Assembly (NCBI RefSeq): GCF_040144835.1
Contig: NZ_CP151632.1
Location: 1,116,001 to 1,180,000, forward strand
Direction: 5' to 3'
DNA from: Microbacterium sp. LWS13-1.2
GTDB lineage: Bacteria; Actinomycetota; Actinomycetes; Actinomycetales; Microbacteriaceae
DNA: 64,000 bases
In this document: piece after piece, positions 18,412 to 26,564 of the stretch
Position numbering within the stretch: position 1 is the first letter of the stretch
Layout of the letters: each line of letters starts with the position of its first letter
The notes under the pieces: model-generated
What the model was told of the DNA's origin: nothing
What the model saw: the letters and a program-made list of their open reading frames with translations, nothing else
The model's database searches: none
Made by a program: the position numbers and the translations under genes

Positions 18412-19641
18412 ATGCCCGACCTGCAGAATCCCCGCGTCGCGGTGTACCTCGATTTCGACAACATCGTGATGTCCTGGTACGACCGCGTCCACGGCCGCAA
18501 CTCGTACTCGCGCGACCGCCAGCGCATCGCCGACAACCCCAACGATCCCGAGATCGCCGAGCGGCTCGCCGCGGCCACCATCGACGTCGGTGCGATCATC
18601 GACTTCGCGGCCTCCTTCGGCACGCTCGTGCTCACCCGCGCATACGCCGACTGGTCGGCCCCCGTCAACGCGATCTACCGTTCGCAGCTCGTCGCCCGTG
18701 CGGTCGATCTCGTGCAGCTCTTCCCCGCCGCCGCATACGCCAAGAACGGAGCGGACATCCGTCTCGCGGTGGACGCCGTCGAGGACATGTTCCGGCTCCC
18801 CGACCTCACGCACGTCGTGATCGTCGCCGGCGACTCGGACTACGTCCCGCTCGCGCAGCGGTGCAAGCGACTCGGCCGCTACGTGGTCGGAGTCGGTGTG
18901 GCCGGGTCCACGGCGAAGTCGCTGGCGGCCGCGTGCGACGAGTTCGAGGCCTACGACTCGCTGCCCGGGGTCCCCCGTGTCACCCGCGAACCCGCGAGGG
19001 CCGCCAAGACGCCGGACAAGGCCGCCGAGAAGGCACCGTCCAAGGCGGCCCCCGGCCGTGCGACCAAGACGAAGGAGACGGCGGCGAGCGCGGCGACCGG
19101 CGGCACGGCCGCGCGGTCGGGAGGCCGTCGCGGAGCGGCGAAGTCCGTGCCGACGGAGGCCGCCGTGTCGACGGAGGCCGTCACGCCGACGGATGCCGTC
19201 ACGGCGGACGCACCGGCTGCGGCCGCCGATGCGACCGCCGAGGCCCGTTCGACGGTCGAGATCGAGGCTGCGCTCAACGAGGCGCTCGAGACGACGGCGC
19301 CGCCGAAGCGCGGGAACCGTCGCGCGTCGTCGAAGACCGTCGCCGCGAGCCTCGAGCCACCCGCTCCCGAGCCGGTGCAGCCGATCGAGGAACCTGCCGA
19401 GGACCCGCAGGAGACGGCCACCCGCCTGCTGGAGCGCGCCCTGCGCCTCGGCCACGACAAGAACGACGACTCCGAGTGGCTGCACAGCTCGGCGGTCAAG
19501 ACGCACATGCGTCGGATGGACCCGTCGTTCAGCGAGAAGGCGCTGGGCTACCGGTCGTTCAACGACTTCGTGAAGGCGCGCGAGTCGATCGCCGAGCTCG
19601 AGGAGACCGGGCACGAGCGACTGGTGCGTCTGCGCGAGTAG
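18412..19641 (+). CDS. NYN (PIN-like) RNase domain protein with C-terminal OST-HTH/LOTUS domain
   Basis: Predicted RNA-processing protein of 409 aa. Residues 1-175 are a NYN/LabA-like nuclease domain with acidic residues in VAVYLDFDNIVMSW and VVIVAGDSDYVPLAQRCKRLG. An Ala/Lys/Thr-rich linker (about 185-325) resembles histone-like tails. The last 75 residues (TATRLLERALRLG...SEWLHSSAVKTHMRRMDPSF...LGYRSFNDFVK) form an OST-HTH/LOTUS fold, which in other proteins binds structured RNA. The ATG at 18412 has GAGGAG upstream and lies one base after the Gfo/Idh stop. Exact substrate is unknown. Confidence 0.88.
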   Translation: MPDLQNPRVAVYLDFDNIVMSWYDRVHGRNSYSRDRQRIADNPNDPEIAERLAAATIDVGAIIDFAASFGTLVLTRAYADWSAPVNAIYRSQLVARAVDLVQLFPAAAYAKNGADIRLAVDAVEDMFRLPDLTHVVIVAGDSDYVPLAQRCKRLGRYVVGVGVAGSTAKSLAAACDEFEAYDSLPGVPRVTREPARAAKTPDKAAEKAPSKAAPGRATKTKETAASAATGGTAARSGGRRGAAKSVPTEAAVSTEAVTPTDAVTADAPAAAADATAEARSTVEIEAALNEALETTAPPKRGNRRASSKTVAASLEPPAPEPVQPIEEPAEDPQETATRLLERALRLGHDKNDDSEWLHSSAVKTHMRRMDPSFSEKALGYRSFNDFVKARESIAELEETGHERLVRLRE

Positions 19642-19712
19642 CCCCCTCGCGCGGGCCGCGTTCGTCTTCCTACCGGCGATCCCGCGGCCGATCTGGGAAA
19701 TCGCAGGTGGGA

Positions 19713-19725
19713 TACAGTGTGAGCT
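19713..19725 (+). promoter_or_regulatory. -10 element of leaderless promoter (ROK gene)
   Basis: TACAGT (19713-19718), then 7 bases, then the GTG start at 19726. Confidence 0.5.
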
Positions 19726-20928
19726 GTGGCACGCCGTCAAGCTCCGCCGGGCTCGCAGACCTCGCTGCGCGAGGCCAATCGCGCGCGCGTCGTCGAGTCC
19801 CTCAAGCGCCACGGCCGCCTCACGCAGATCGAGCTGGCCGGCAGCACCGGGCTCTCCCCCGCCACGGTCTCGAACATCGTCAAGGAGCTGACCGCTTCGG
19901 GCCTGCTCCACACATCCTTCACGACGAGCAGCGGTCGCCGCGCGACCCTGGTGTCGCTCGCCCGCCGGCTCGGTCTCGTCGCGGGCGTCCACTACAGCTC
20001 GAGGCAGCTGCACATCGCGATCGCCGACACCGCACGCACCATCGTCACGCAGTCCTCGCTCCCCCTCCCCCTCGACCACCGCCATGACTCCGAGCTCGAC
20101 CGCCTCGCACTGCTGCTCGGCGACATGATGGAGTCGCTCGGCGGGTCGCTCACCGATCTCCTCGCCGTGGGCCTCGCGCTGCCCGCCCCCATAGACCCGC
20201 GGACCGGCATGGTGTCCACCCCGGGCCTGCTGCGGGGCTGGGAGGGCGTCGACGTCGCCGAGAGCCTCGCGGCGCGCATCGGCCGCCCCGTCTACGTCGA
20301 CAGCGAGGCGAACCTCGGCGGTCTCGCCGAGGCCCGCGAGGGCAACGGCCGCGCCGCCGCGTCGTCGGTCTTCATCCGCGTCGGCCACACGATCAGCGCC
20401 GGACTCGTGGTCGGTGGCGACCTGTTCCGTGGCGTCAACGGCAAGGCGGGCCAGATCGGCCACGTCACGCTCGACGAGAACGGCCCCATCTGCCGCTGCA
20501 GCAACCGCGGCTGCCTCGAGACCTACGCGGGCGGGCCCGCGCTGCTGTCGCTGTTCCCCTCGAGCGAGGGCATGCACCGCCTGGGTGACCTGCTCCAGGC
20601 CGCCGAAGCGGGCGACGGCGCGGCACGGCGCGTCATCGCCGATGCCGGGCGCCACATCGGCATCGCGGCGGCGAGCCTCTGCAACCTCTTCGATCCCGAG
20701 GTCATCGTCGTGGGAGGCGAGCTGGGTCAGGCGGGCGAGATCCTCATGGCGCCGATGCGGCACTCGCTCGAGCGCACCGCCCTCCCCTCAGCCGACGGCC
20801 TGCCCGAGATCGTCGGCGCCTCCTTCGGCGAGTGGGCGGAGACGCGCGGGGCCATCGCGATCGCCCTCGACCACGTCACCGTCAGCGCCCAGCTCCCGGC
20901 GGCGTCGACGCTACCCATCACGGCATAG
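19726..20928 (+). CDS. ROK-family transcriptional regulator (XylR/NagC-like)
   Basis: Sugar-responsive repressor of 400 aa. The N-terminal winged helix covers about 10-75: ANRARVVESLKRHGRLTQIELAGSTG then LSPATVSNIVKELTASGLL. The ROK domain follows, with the sugar-binding/zinc region GQIGHVTLDENGPICRCSNRGCLETY containing the CxCGxxGCLE-like cysteines, and EVIVVGGELGQAGEIL near the end. The glucokinase-type first phosphate motif is not evident, as expected for a regulator. The GTG start follows TACAGT by 7 bases. Its stop codon overlaps the promoter of the first sugar-binding protein; it is the likely controller of one or both downstream ABC importers, with the sugar as inducer (inference). Confidence 0.9.
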   Translation: MARRQAPPGSQTSLREANRARVVESLKRHGRLTQIELAGSTGLSPATVSNIVKELTASGLLHTSFTTSSGRRATLVSLARRLGLVAGVHYSSRQLHIAIADTARTIVTQSSLPLPLDHRHDSELDRLALLLGDMMESLGGSLTDLLAVGLALPAPIDPRTGMVSTPGLLRGWEGVDVAESLAARIGRPVYVDSEANLGGLAEAREGNGRAAASSVFIRVGHTISAGLVVGGDLFRGVNGKAGQIGHVTLDENGPICRCSNRGCLETYAGGPALLSLFPSSEGMHRLGDLLQAAEAGDGAARRVIADAGRHIGIAAASLCNLFDPEVIVVGGELGQAGEILMAPMRHSLERTALPSADGLPEIVGASFGEWAETRGAIAIALDHVTVSAQLPAASTLPITA

Positions 20929-20937
20929 GCTCGTCCG
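20926..20937 (+). promoter_or_regulatory. -10 element of leaderless promoter (first sugar ABC operon)
   Basis: TAGGCT (20926-20931) overlaps the ROK stop codon TAG; 6 bases later comes ATG 20938. A ROK repressor bound here would also sit on the end of its own gene. Confidence 0.55.
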
Positions 20938-22038
20938 ATGTCCCGCACCCGACACGATCGGCCGCGGCGGCGCTCGGTCGGGCATCGCGCGGCGGCGGCC
21001 GCCGGCATCCTCCTCGTCGCCGCCGGGATGCTGTCCGCCTGCACGGGAGATCCCGGTGCCGGGGAGGGCACGCCGACCGACGACACCATCGCACTGCTCC
21101 TGCCCGATGCGAAGACCGCCCGCTACGAGACCTTCGACCGGCCCCTGTTCGAAGCGCGCGTGGCAGAGCTCGGCGACTACGACGTGCTGTACGCCAATGC
21201 CGATCAGGATGCCGCGAAGCAGCAGCAGCAGGCGGAGTCCGCCCTCACCTCGGGCGCGGGAGTGCTGGTGCTGGACCCGGTCGACGCGAACGCCGCCGTC
21301 AGCATCGTGAACTCGGCCAATGCCAAGGGCGTGCCCGTCATCTCGTACGACCGCCTGATCGCCGGTGGCGACCTGGCGTACTACATCTCGTTCGACAACG
21401 AGAAGGTCGGCGTCCTGCAGGCGACCGCGTTCGTCGAAGGGATGCGGGCGACCGAGGACGGCAGCGGCATCCTCATGGTGAACGGCTCGCCGACAGACAG
21501 CAACGCGGCGCTGTTCAAGCGGGGCGCCCACAGCATCATCGACGACAGCGGCCTGCGCGTGCTGGCCGAGTACGACACCCCGGGCTGGAACCCCGAGAAG
21601 GCGCAGGAATGGGTGTCGGGGCAGATCGCGCAGCACGGCGGCGCGATCGCCGGGGTCTACGCCGCAAACGACGCCACCGCCGGCGGTGCGATCGCGGCAC
21701 TGCGCGTTGCGAACGTCGATCCGCTTCCGATCGTGACCGGTCAGGATGCCGAGCTGTCGGCGATCCAGCGGATCCTCACCGGCGACCAGTACATGACGGT
21801 GTACAAGGCGATCAAGCCGCAGGCGGAGCTCGCCGCCGAGATCGCGGTCAAGCTGCTGCACGGCGAGGAGGTGACGGCGCCGCTGGAGATCGAGGGGACT
21901 CCGGCCACGCTGCTCGACCCCGTGGGGGTGACGATCGACGACATCATGGACACTGTGGTCGCCGACGGATTCTGGAGCGTCGACGACATCTGCACCCCCG
22001 CCTACGCGGATGCGTGCGAAGCTGCCGGCATCGGGTAG
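20938..22038 (+). CDS. sugar ABC transporter substrate-binding lipoprotein (XylF/ChvE-like), system 1
   Basis: Extracytoplasmic sugar-binding protein of 366 aa with a lipoprotein signal: basic MSRTRHDRPRRRSVGHR, hydrophobic AAAAAGILLVAAGML, lipobox LSAC. The mature part is a periplasmic-binding-protein-like I fold of the CUT2 class: LLPDAKTARYETFDRPLFEA, VLVLDPVDANAAVSIV, VPVISYDRLIAGGDLAYYIS, YAANDATAGGAIAAL and VTGQDAELSAIQRILTGDQY. It resembles xylose/multi-sugar receptors XylF and ChvE; the sugar is not determined. The ATG follows TAGGCT by 6 bases. The gene is 59 bases from the ATPase gene. Confidence 0.92.
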   Translation: MSRTRHDRPRRRSVGHRAAAAAGILLVAAGMLSACTGDPGAGEGTPTDDTIALLLPDAKTARYETFDRPLFEARVAELGDYDVLYANADQDAAKQQQQAESALTSGAGVLVLDPVDANAAVSIVNSANAKGVPVISYDRLIAGGDLAYYISFDNEKVGVLQATAFVEGMRATEDGSGILMVNGSPTDSNAALFKRGAHSIIDDSGLRVLAEYDTPGWNPEKAQEWVSGQIAQHGGAIAGVYAANDATAGGAIAALRVANVDPLPIVTGQDAELSAIQRILTGDQYMTVYKAIKPQAELAAEIAVKLLHGEEVTAPLEIEGTPATLLDPVGVTIDDIMDTVVADGFWSVDDICTPAYADACEAAGIG

Positions 22039-22097
22039 GGTCCTGACTCTGGCAGGGGACGGCGGGGGCTGGGAACGACGATGAGGACAGGGCGAGG

Positions 22098-23015
22098 ATG
22101 TCGATGACGCACCCGCGGACCGGGCGGCCGCGTGAACGCGTGCTCACGATGCGCGGCATCGGCAAGCGGTTCGGCGCCGTCAAGGCGCTCACCGACGTGG
22201 ATTTCTGGGTGAACGAGGGCGAGGTCGTGGCGCTTGTGGGCGACAACGGCGCCGGCAAGTCGACCCTCGTCAAGGTACTGGCGGGTGTGCACCCTCCCGA
22301 CAGCGGATCGATCGAGTTCGACGGCGAAGAGGTCGGCATCGACTCCCCCGCCGACGCCCAGCAGCTCGGGATCGAGACGATCTTCCAGGACCTCGCGCTG
22401 TGCGACAACCTCGACGTCGTCGCGAATCTGTGGCTCGGGCGCGAGCTGCGCGACGGCGCCACGCTCGACGAGGTCGACATGGAGCAGCGCACCTGGACGC
22501 TGCTGCGCGAGCTGTCGGCCAAGATCCCGTCCGTGCGCGTGCCGGTGGCGTCGCTGTCTGGCGGGCAACGCCAGACCGTCGCCATCGCCCGCTCGCTCAT
22601 CGGCGAGCCGCGCGTCGTCATCCTCGACGAACCGACGGCGGCACTCGGCGTCGCGCAGACGGCCGAGGTGCTGAACCTCATCGAGCGTCTCCGCGAGCGC
22701 GGGCACGGGGTCATCCTCATCAGTCACAACATGGCCGACGTGATGGCGGTCGCCGACCGCGTGGTCGTGCTGCGCCTCGGTCGCAACAACGGCGTGTACA
22801 ACGTCGCGGACGTCACCAGCGAGACCCTCATCGCGGCGATCACCGGCGCGGTCGACCACTCCGCGGCACCGCGGCGCGTGCCGGAGCGGACGGATGCCGC
22901 GCCCGCCGCCGCGCGCGACGAGCCCTCCGAGCAGACCTCCGGCGGCACGGTCATCCGCATGCCGCGCGGCGGGTCGCGCCGCACCTCCCGACCCCGCGGG
23001 GACGGGAGCCGATGA
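22098..23015 (+). CDS. sugar ABC transporter ATP-binding protein, half-size, system 1
   Basis: ATPase subunit of 305 aa containing one nucleotide-binding domain, unlike the fused two-domain XylG/RbsA proteins of about 500 aa; it resembles FrcA-type half-size subunits that work as dimers. Walker A VGDNGAGKSTLVKVLAG, signature LSGGQRQTVAIARSLIG, Walker B RVVILDEPTAALGVAQ, switch LISHNMADV. After about 255 a Pro/Arg-rich tail with no recognisable domain extends the protein, absent from the system 2 paralogue. The in-frame ATG at 22104 is an equally good start, since CGAGG lies 6 bases before it. The stop overlaps the permease start (ATGA). Confidence 0.92.
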   Translation: MSMTHPRTGRPRERVLTMRGIGKRFGAVKALTDVDFWVNEGEVVALVGDNGAGKSTLVKVLAGVHPPDSGSIEFDGEEVGIDSPADAQQLGIETIFQDLALCDNLDVVANLWLGRELRDGATLDEVDMEQRTWTLLRELSAKIPSVRVPVASLSGGQRQTVAIARSLIGEPRVVILDEPTAALGVAQTAEVLNLIERLRERGHGVILISHNMADVMAVADRVVVLRLGRNNGVYNVADVTSETLIAAITGAVDHSAAPRRVPERTDAAPAAARDEPSEQTSGGTVIRMPRGGSRRTSRPRGDGSR

Positions 23016-24259
23016 GCGCCCGCGGCGACGAGCGCCTGACCGAGCCGACCGGCGGCGAACGGCTCCTGAGCGGCAGCGGCATCCGCCTCGCCTTGGAGGG
23101 CTTCGTGACCCGCATCCGGGGCGGGGACCTCGGCGCGCTCCCCGTCGTCCTCGGGATCGCGGTCATCTGGACCGTCTTCCAGCTGCTGAACCCGGTCTTC
23201 CTCTCCAGCGAGAACCTGGTGAACCTCACGATGCAGTGCGCCGCCATCGGCACGATCGCACTCGGTGTGGTGCTGGTGCTGCTCGTGGGCGAGATCGACC
23301 TCTCGGTGGGGTCTGTGTCGGGGCTCGCGGCGGCGGTGCTCGCCGTGACGTTCGTGCAGCTGCAGTGGAACCTGGTCCTGTCGCTGGTGGCCGCGATCGC
23401 CGTCGGGTGCCTGGTGGGTCTGCTGTACGGCTACCTGTTCACGCGTTTCGGGCTGCCCAGCTTCGTCATCACGCTGGCCGGCCTCCTCGGCTTCCTCGGA
23501 CTGCAGCTGTGGGTGCTCGGCGAGACGGGATCCATCGCGATCCCGTTCGACTCGTGGCTCGTCCAGTTCGCCCAGCAGATGTTCCTCCCAGCCTGGGCGT
23601 CGTACGTCGTGGCCGCGCTGGCCGTGGCAGCGTTCGCGTGGTCGCTCCTCAGGCGCGCGAGACGGCGCGCGGCGGCGAACCTGGTGAGCCAGAGCTACAC
23701 AGAGATCGCGGTGCGCAGCGGCGTCCTGCTCGCCTTCCTGCTCGTGGCGACGTGGTACCTGAACCTGTATCGCGGCGTCGGCGTGATGTTCCTTTTCTTC
23801 CTCGCGCTCATCGTCGCCATGAACTTCGTCCTGACCCGCACCCGCTGGGGGCGGGCCGTCTACGCGGTCGGCGGATCGGTCGAGGCCGCCCGGCGCGCCG
23901 GCATCCGTGTCGACCGCATCTACCTGTCGGTGTTCGCGATGTGCTCGGCCTTGGCCGCCGTGGGAGGCATCCTCGCCGCCGCGCGGCTGGCGTCGGCGAA
24001 CCAGAGCTCGGGCACCGGCGACGTGAACCTCAACGCGATCGCCGCGGCCGTCATCGGCGGCACGAGCCTCTTCGGTGGCCGAGGATCCGCGTTCTCGGCT
24101 CTCGTCGGCATCGTGGTGATCCAGTCGATCTCGTCGGGGCTGACCCTCATGAACCTCGACTCGTCGGTGCAGTTCATGGTCACCGGCGTCGTGCTCGTGC
24201 TCGCGGTGATCGTCGACTCGCTCTCGCGCCGCACACGTGCCGCCACCGGGCGCGCCTGA
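23012..24259 (+). CDS. sugar ABC transporter permease (XylH-like), system 1
   Basis: Membrane subunit of 415 aa with roughly ten to twelve hydrophobic segments, from LPVVLGIAVIWTVFQLL to FMVTGVVLVLAVIVDSL. CUT2 permease blocks: VLLVGEIDLSVGSVSG, GLPSFVITLAGLLGFLGLQL, and the cytoplasmic loop RWGRAVYAVGGSVEAARRAGIRV followed by AAAVIGGTSLFGGRGS. The length and extra segment are closer to XylH than to RbsC (about 320 aa). Translationally coupled to the ATPase gene by an ATGA overlap. A 300-base gap separates it from the second system. Confidence 0.93.
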   Translation: MSARGDERLTEPTGGERLLSGSGIRLALEGFVTRIRGGDLGALPVVLGIAVIWTVFQLLNPVFLSSENLVNLTMQCAAIGTIALGVVLVLLVGEIDLSVGSVSGLAAAVLAVTFVQLQWNLVLSLVAAIAVGCLVGLLYGYLFTRFGLPSFVITLAGLLGFLGLQLWVLGETGSIAIPFDSWLVQFAQQMFLPAWASYVVAALAVAAFAWSLLRRARRRAAANLVSQSYTEIAVRSGVLLAFLLVATWYLNLYRGVGVMFLFFLALIVAMNFVLTRTRWGRAVYAVGGSVEAARRAGIRVDRIYLSVFAMCSALAAVGGILAAARLASANQSSGTGDVNLNAIAAAVIGGTSLFGGRGSAFSALVGIVVIQSISSGLTLMNLDSSVQFMVTGVVLVLAVIVDSLSRRTRAATGRA

Positions 24260-24562
24260 GCCTCGCGCAATGCCCGTGCCGCACTGGCTTCACTTGGCGA
24301 ACACTCCCGATGATGGCTTCGGGCGACCGGTTGCGACCAGGGCGCATTATGCCTCTTCTGCAGCGTGAATCGACGCACTCTGCACGGTAAGCGCTCTCTA
24401 TCGTCCTGAGCTTGCCGCATCCCCGCTCCAAAGTCAGGTGCGTTGTCAAAGCGTTACGTTCAAGACTTGACGCCAAGAACGCCGGTCATCGATGATCGCA
24501 TCAGCGTGAAGAAACCAGGGACGCTCCTGGAACGCGCTCGCTTCAACGACGAAAGGCGAATG
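24260..24562 (+). promoter_or_regulatory. intergenic control region of the second sugar ABC operon
   Basis: About 300 bases with visibly lower GC than the flanking genes and no convincing gene. It should hold the promoter and operators for system 2. I see partial symmetries (GTCAA at 24445 with TTGAC at 24466; CCAGG/CCTGG near 24515) but nothing strong enough to name an operator. GAAAGG at 24551-24556 is the ribosome binding site of the binding-protein gene. Confidence 0.5.
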
Positions 24563-25642
24563 ATGAAGAAGTCTTCGATCCTCGCCGTGGCCGCCCTCAC
24601 GGGCGCGGCCGCGGTGATGCTGGCCGGCTGTGCCGGCGGCAACGGCGACAGCGGGGACGGCGGGGATGGCGGCGGCGAAGCCGCGGACCGTGCCTGTGTG
24701 ATCCTGCCTGATGCGGCGTCCTCGCCGCGCTGGGAGAACTTCGACCGCAAGTACCTCCAGGAAGGGCTGGAGGGGGCCGGCTTCGACGTCGACATCCAGA
24801 ACGCGCAGGCCGACGTCAACAAGTACTCGACGATCGCCGACCAGCAGCTCACACAGGGCTGCGGCGTCATGCTGCTCGTCGACTATCAGGGCGCTGCGGA
24901 GGCCGTCGCGACCAAGGCGAAGGCCGAGGGCATCCCCGTGATCGCCTACGACCGCCCGTTCGAGGGCGCCGACTACTACGTGTCGTTCGACAACACCGAG
25001 GTCGGCCGTCTCGAGGGCCAGACCGTCCTCGACGGCCTCGAAGCCGCGGGCAAGGATCCGGCGACCGCTGTCGTCGTCTACATGGGCGGCGACCCGACCG
25101 ACGGCAACGCGGCGATGTTCCACGACGGCGCCGTCGAGGTGATGGAGGCCGCTGGCATCACGCCGGCAGCCGAGCCCCCGGGGATCTGGGACCAGGCCAA
25201 GTCGCAGACCAACTTCGAGCAGGCGCTGACGGGCCTCGGCGGCCAGGTCGACGGCGTGTGGGCCGCGAACGACACCAACGCCGCGGGCGTCATCAAGGTC
25301 CTGCAGGACAACAACCTCACGGGCGTTGCGGTGTCGGGCCAGGACGCGAACGTCGCGGGCCTGCAGAACATCCTGCTCGGCTGGCAGACCGCCACGGTCT
25401 ACAAGCCGGTCAAGGACGAGGCCACTGCTGCCGTCGACACGGCCGTCGCGCTCCTGAAGGGCGAGACTCCCGAGGCCGACGCCGAGCTCGAGGACGGCAC
25501 GCCCTACATCCAGGTCACGCCGATCCTGGTCGGTCCCGACCAGGTCAAGGACGTCATCGCGGCCGGCGACGCCGAGTACGACGATGTCTGCACCCCTGAC
25601 GTGATGGCCGCCTGCGAGCAGTATGGGGTCACCGCCGAGTAG
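24563..25642 (+). CDS. sugar ABC transporter substrate-binding lipoprotein (XylF/ChvE-like), system 2
   Basis: Paralogue of the system 1 receptor, 359 aa. Signal MKKSSILAVAALTGAAAVM with lipobox LAGC, then a Gly/Asp-rich linker. Fold landmarks: CVILPDAASSPRWENFDRKY, VIAYDRPFEGADYYVSFDN, MGGDPTDGNAAMFHDG, WAANDTNAAGVIKVLQ, VSGQDANVAGLQNIL. The same blocks in the same order as the protein at 20938 indicate an old tandem duplication. ATG 24563 is chosen over the ATG 3 bases earlier because GAAAGG then has 6-base spacing. Expression probably exceeds that of the genes behind it because of the hairpin at 25670. Confidence 0.93.
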   Translation: MKKSSILAVAALTGAAAVMLAGCAGGNGDSGDGGDGGGEAADRACVILPDAASSPRWENFDRKYLQEGLEGAGFDVDIQNAQADVNKYSTIADQQLTQGCGVMLLVDYQGAAEAVATKAKAEGIPVIAYDRPFEGADYYVSFDNTEVGRLEGQTVLDGLEAAGKDPATAVVVYMGGDPTDGNAAMFHDGAVEVMEAAGITPAAEPPGIWDQAKSQTNFEQALTGLGGQVDGVWAANDTNAAGVIKVLQDNNLTGVAVSGQDANVAGLQNILLGWQTATVYKPVKDEATAAVDTAVALLKGETPEADAELEDGTPYIQVTPILVGPDQVKDVIAAGDAEYDDVCTPDVMAACEQYGVTAE

Positions 25643-25669
25643 CGGATCGGCTACGGCTGAACCCGCGAG

Positions 25670-25699
25670 GGGGCGTCGCGCCGATCGGCGTGACGCCCC
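25670..25699 (+). terminator. intra-operon hairpin between binding-protein and ATPase genes
   Basis: GGGGCGTCGCG (25670-25680) pairs with CGTGACGCCCC (25689-25699), 11 base pairs with one G-U, loop of 8. No U-tract follows. Such hairpins behind binding-protein genes usually stabilise the upstream message or cause partial termination, giving excess receptor. Confidence 0.65.
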
Positions 25700-25736
25700 T
25701 TCTCGCCGGACCACGGGCACTCCCAAGGAAGCGAGC

Positions 25737-26564
25737 ATGTCAGATACATCCACCACCACTCCCGCCCCGGTCGGCGCAGAGCCGATCATCCAGCTGGTCG
25801 GGGTCAAGAAGTCCTTCGGCCCCGTCAGCGTCCTGAAGGGCGTGGACCTCAAAGTCCACCCCGGCAAGGTCACCGCCCTCGTCGGCGACAACGGCGCCGG
25901 CAAGTCCACGCTCATCAAGGGTCTGGCCGGCGTGCAGCCGTACGACGAGGGCGAAGTCCTCATCGACGGCGTGCACCGCGACCTGCACGCGCCCCGCGAC
26001 GCGGGGCACCTGGGCATCGAGGTCGTCTACCAGGACCTGGCCCTGTGCGACAACCTCGACATCGTCCAGAACATGTTCCTCGGCCGCGAGGAGCTGACGT
26101 TCGGCACCTTCGACGAGGGCCGCATGGAGAAGGAGGCGTCCGACACGCTGCGCTCCCTCTCGGTGCGCACCGTGAAGTCCGTCCGCCAGAAGGTCTCGAG
26201 CCTGTCCGGTGGCCAGCGGCAGACCGTGGCGATCGCTCGTGCCGTGCTGAAGAAGGCCCGAGTGGTCATCCTCGACGAGCCGACGGCCGCCCTCGGCGTC
26301 GCCCAGACCGAGCAGGTGCTGAACCTGGTGAAGCGCCTGTCGGAGCAGGGCGTCGCCGTGATCCTCATCAGTCACAATCTGGTGGACGTCTTCGAGGTCG
26401 CCGACGACATCGCCGTCCTGTACCTCGGTCAGATGGTCGCCCAGATCCCGGCGTCCTCGACGACCCGCGACGACGTCGTGGGCTACATCACCGGAACCAA
26501 GGCGCCCGCCGGTGTCACGATCCTCGATACGTCGACCGTTCGCACCGAAGGAGGCGCGGAATGA
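25737..26564 (+). CDS. sugar ABC transporter ATP-binding protein, half-size, system 2
   Basis: Single-domain ATPase of 275 aa, paralogue of the protein at 22098. Walker A VGDNGAGKSTLIKGLAG, signature LSGGQRQTVAIARAVLK, Walker B RVVILDEPTAALGVAQ, switch LISHNLVDV. It also shares the block YQDLALCDNLDIVQNMFLG with system 1. The ATG at 25737 has AAGGA upstream and starts the conserved N-terminus MSDTSTTTPAPVGAEP; the open frame before it spans the hairpin and is not coding. ATGA overlap with the permease. Confidence 0.93.
   Translation: MSDTSTTTPAPVGAEPIIQLVGVKKSFGPVSVLKGVDLKVHPGKVTALVGDNGAGKSTLIKGLAGVQPYDEGEVLIDGVHRDLHAPRDAGHLGIEVVYQDLALCDNLDIVQNMFLGREELTFGTFDEGRMEKEASDTLRSLSVRTVKSVRQKVSSLSGGQRQTVAIARAVLKKARVVILDEPTAALGVAQTEQVLNLVKRLSEQGVAVILISHNLVDVFEVADDIAVLYLGQMVAQIPASSTTRDDVVGYITGTKAPAGVTILDTSTVRTEGGAE

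Noticed and set aside
24260..24562. A ROK or LacI operator upstream of system 2 (TAAGCGCTCT near 24389)
   Set aside because: It is only a half-site-like match without a clear inverted partner.
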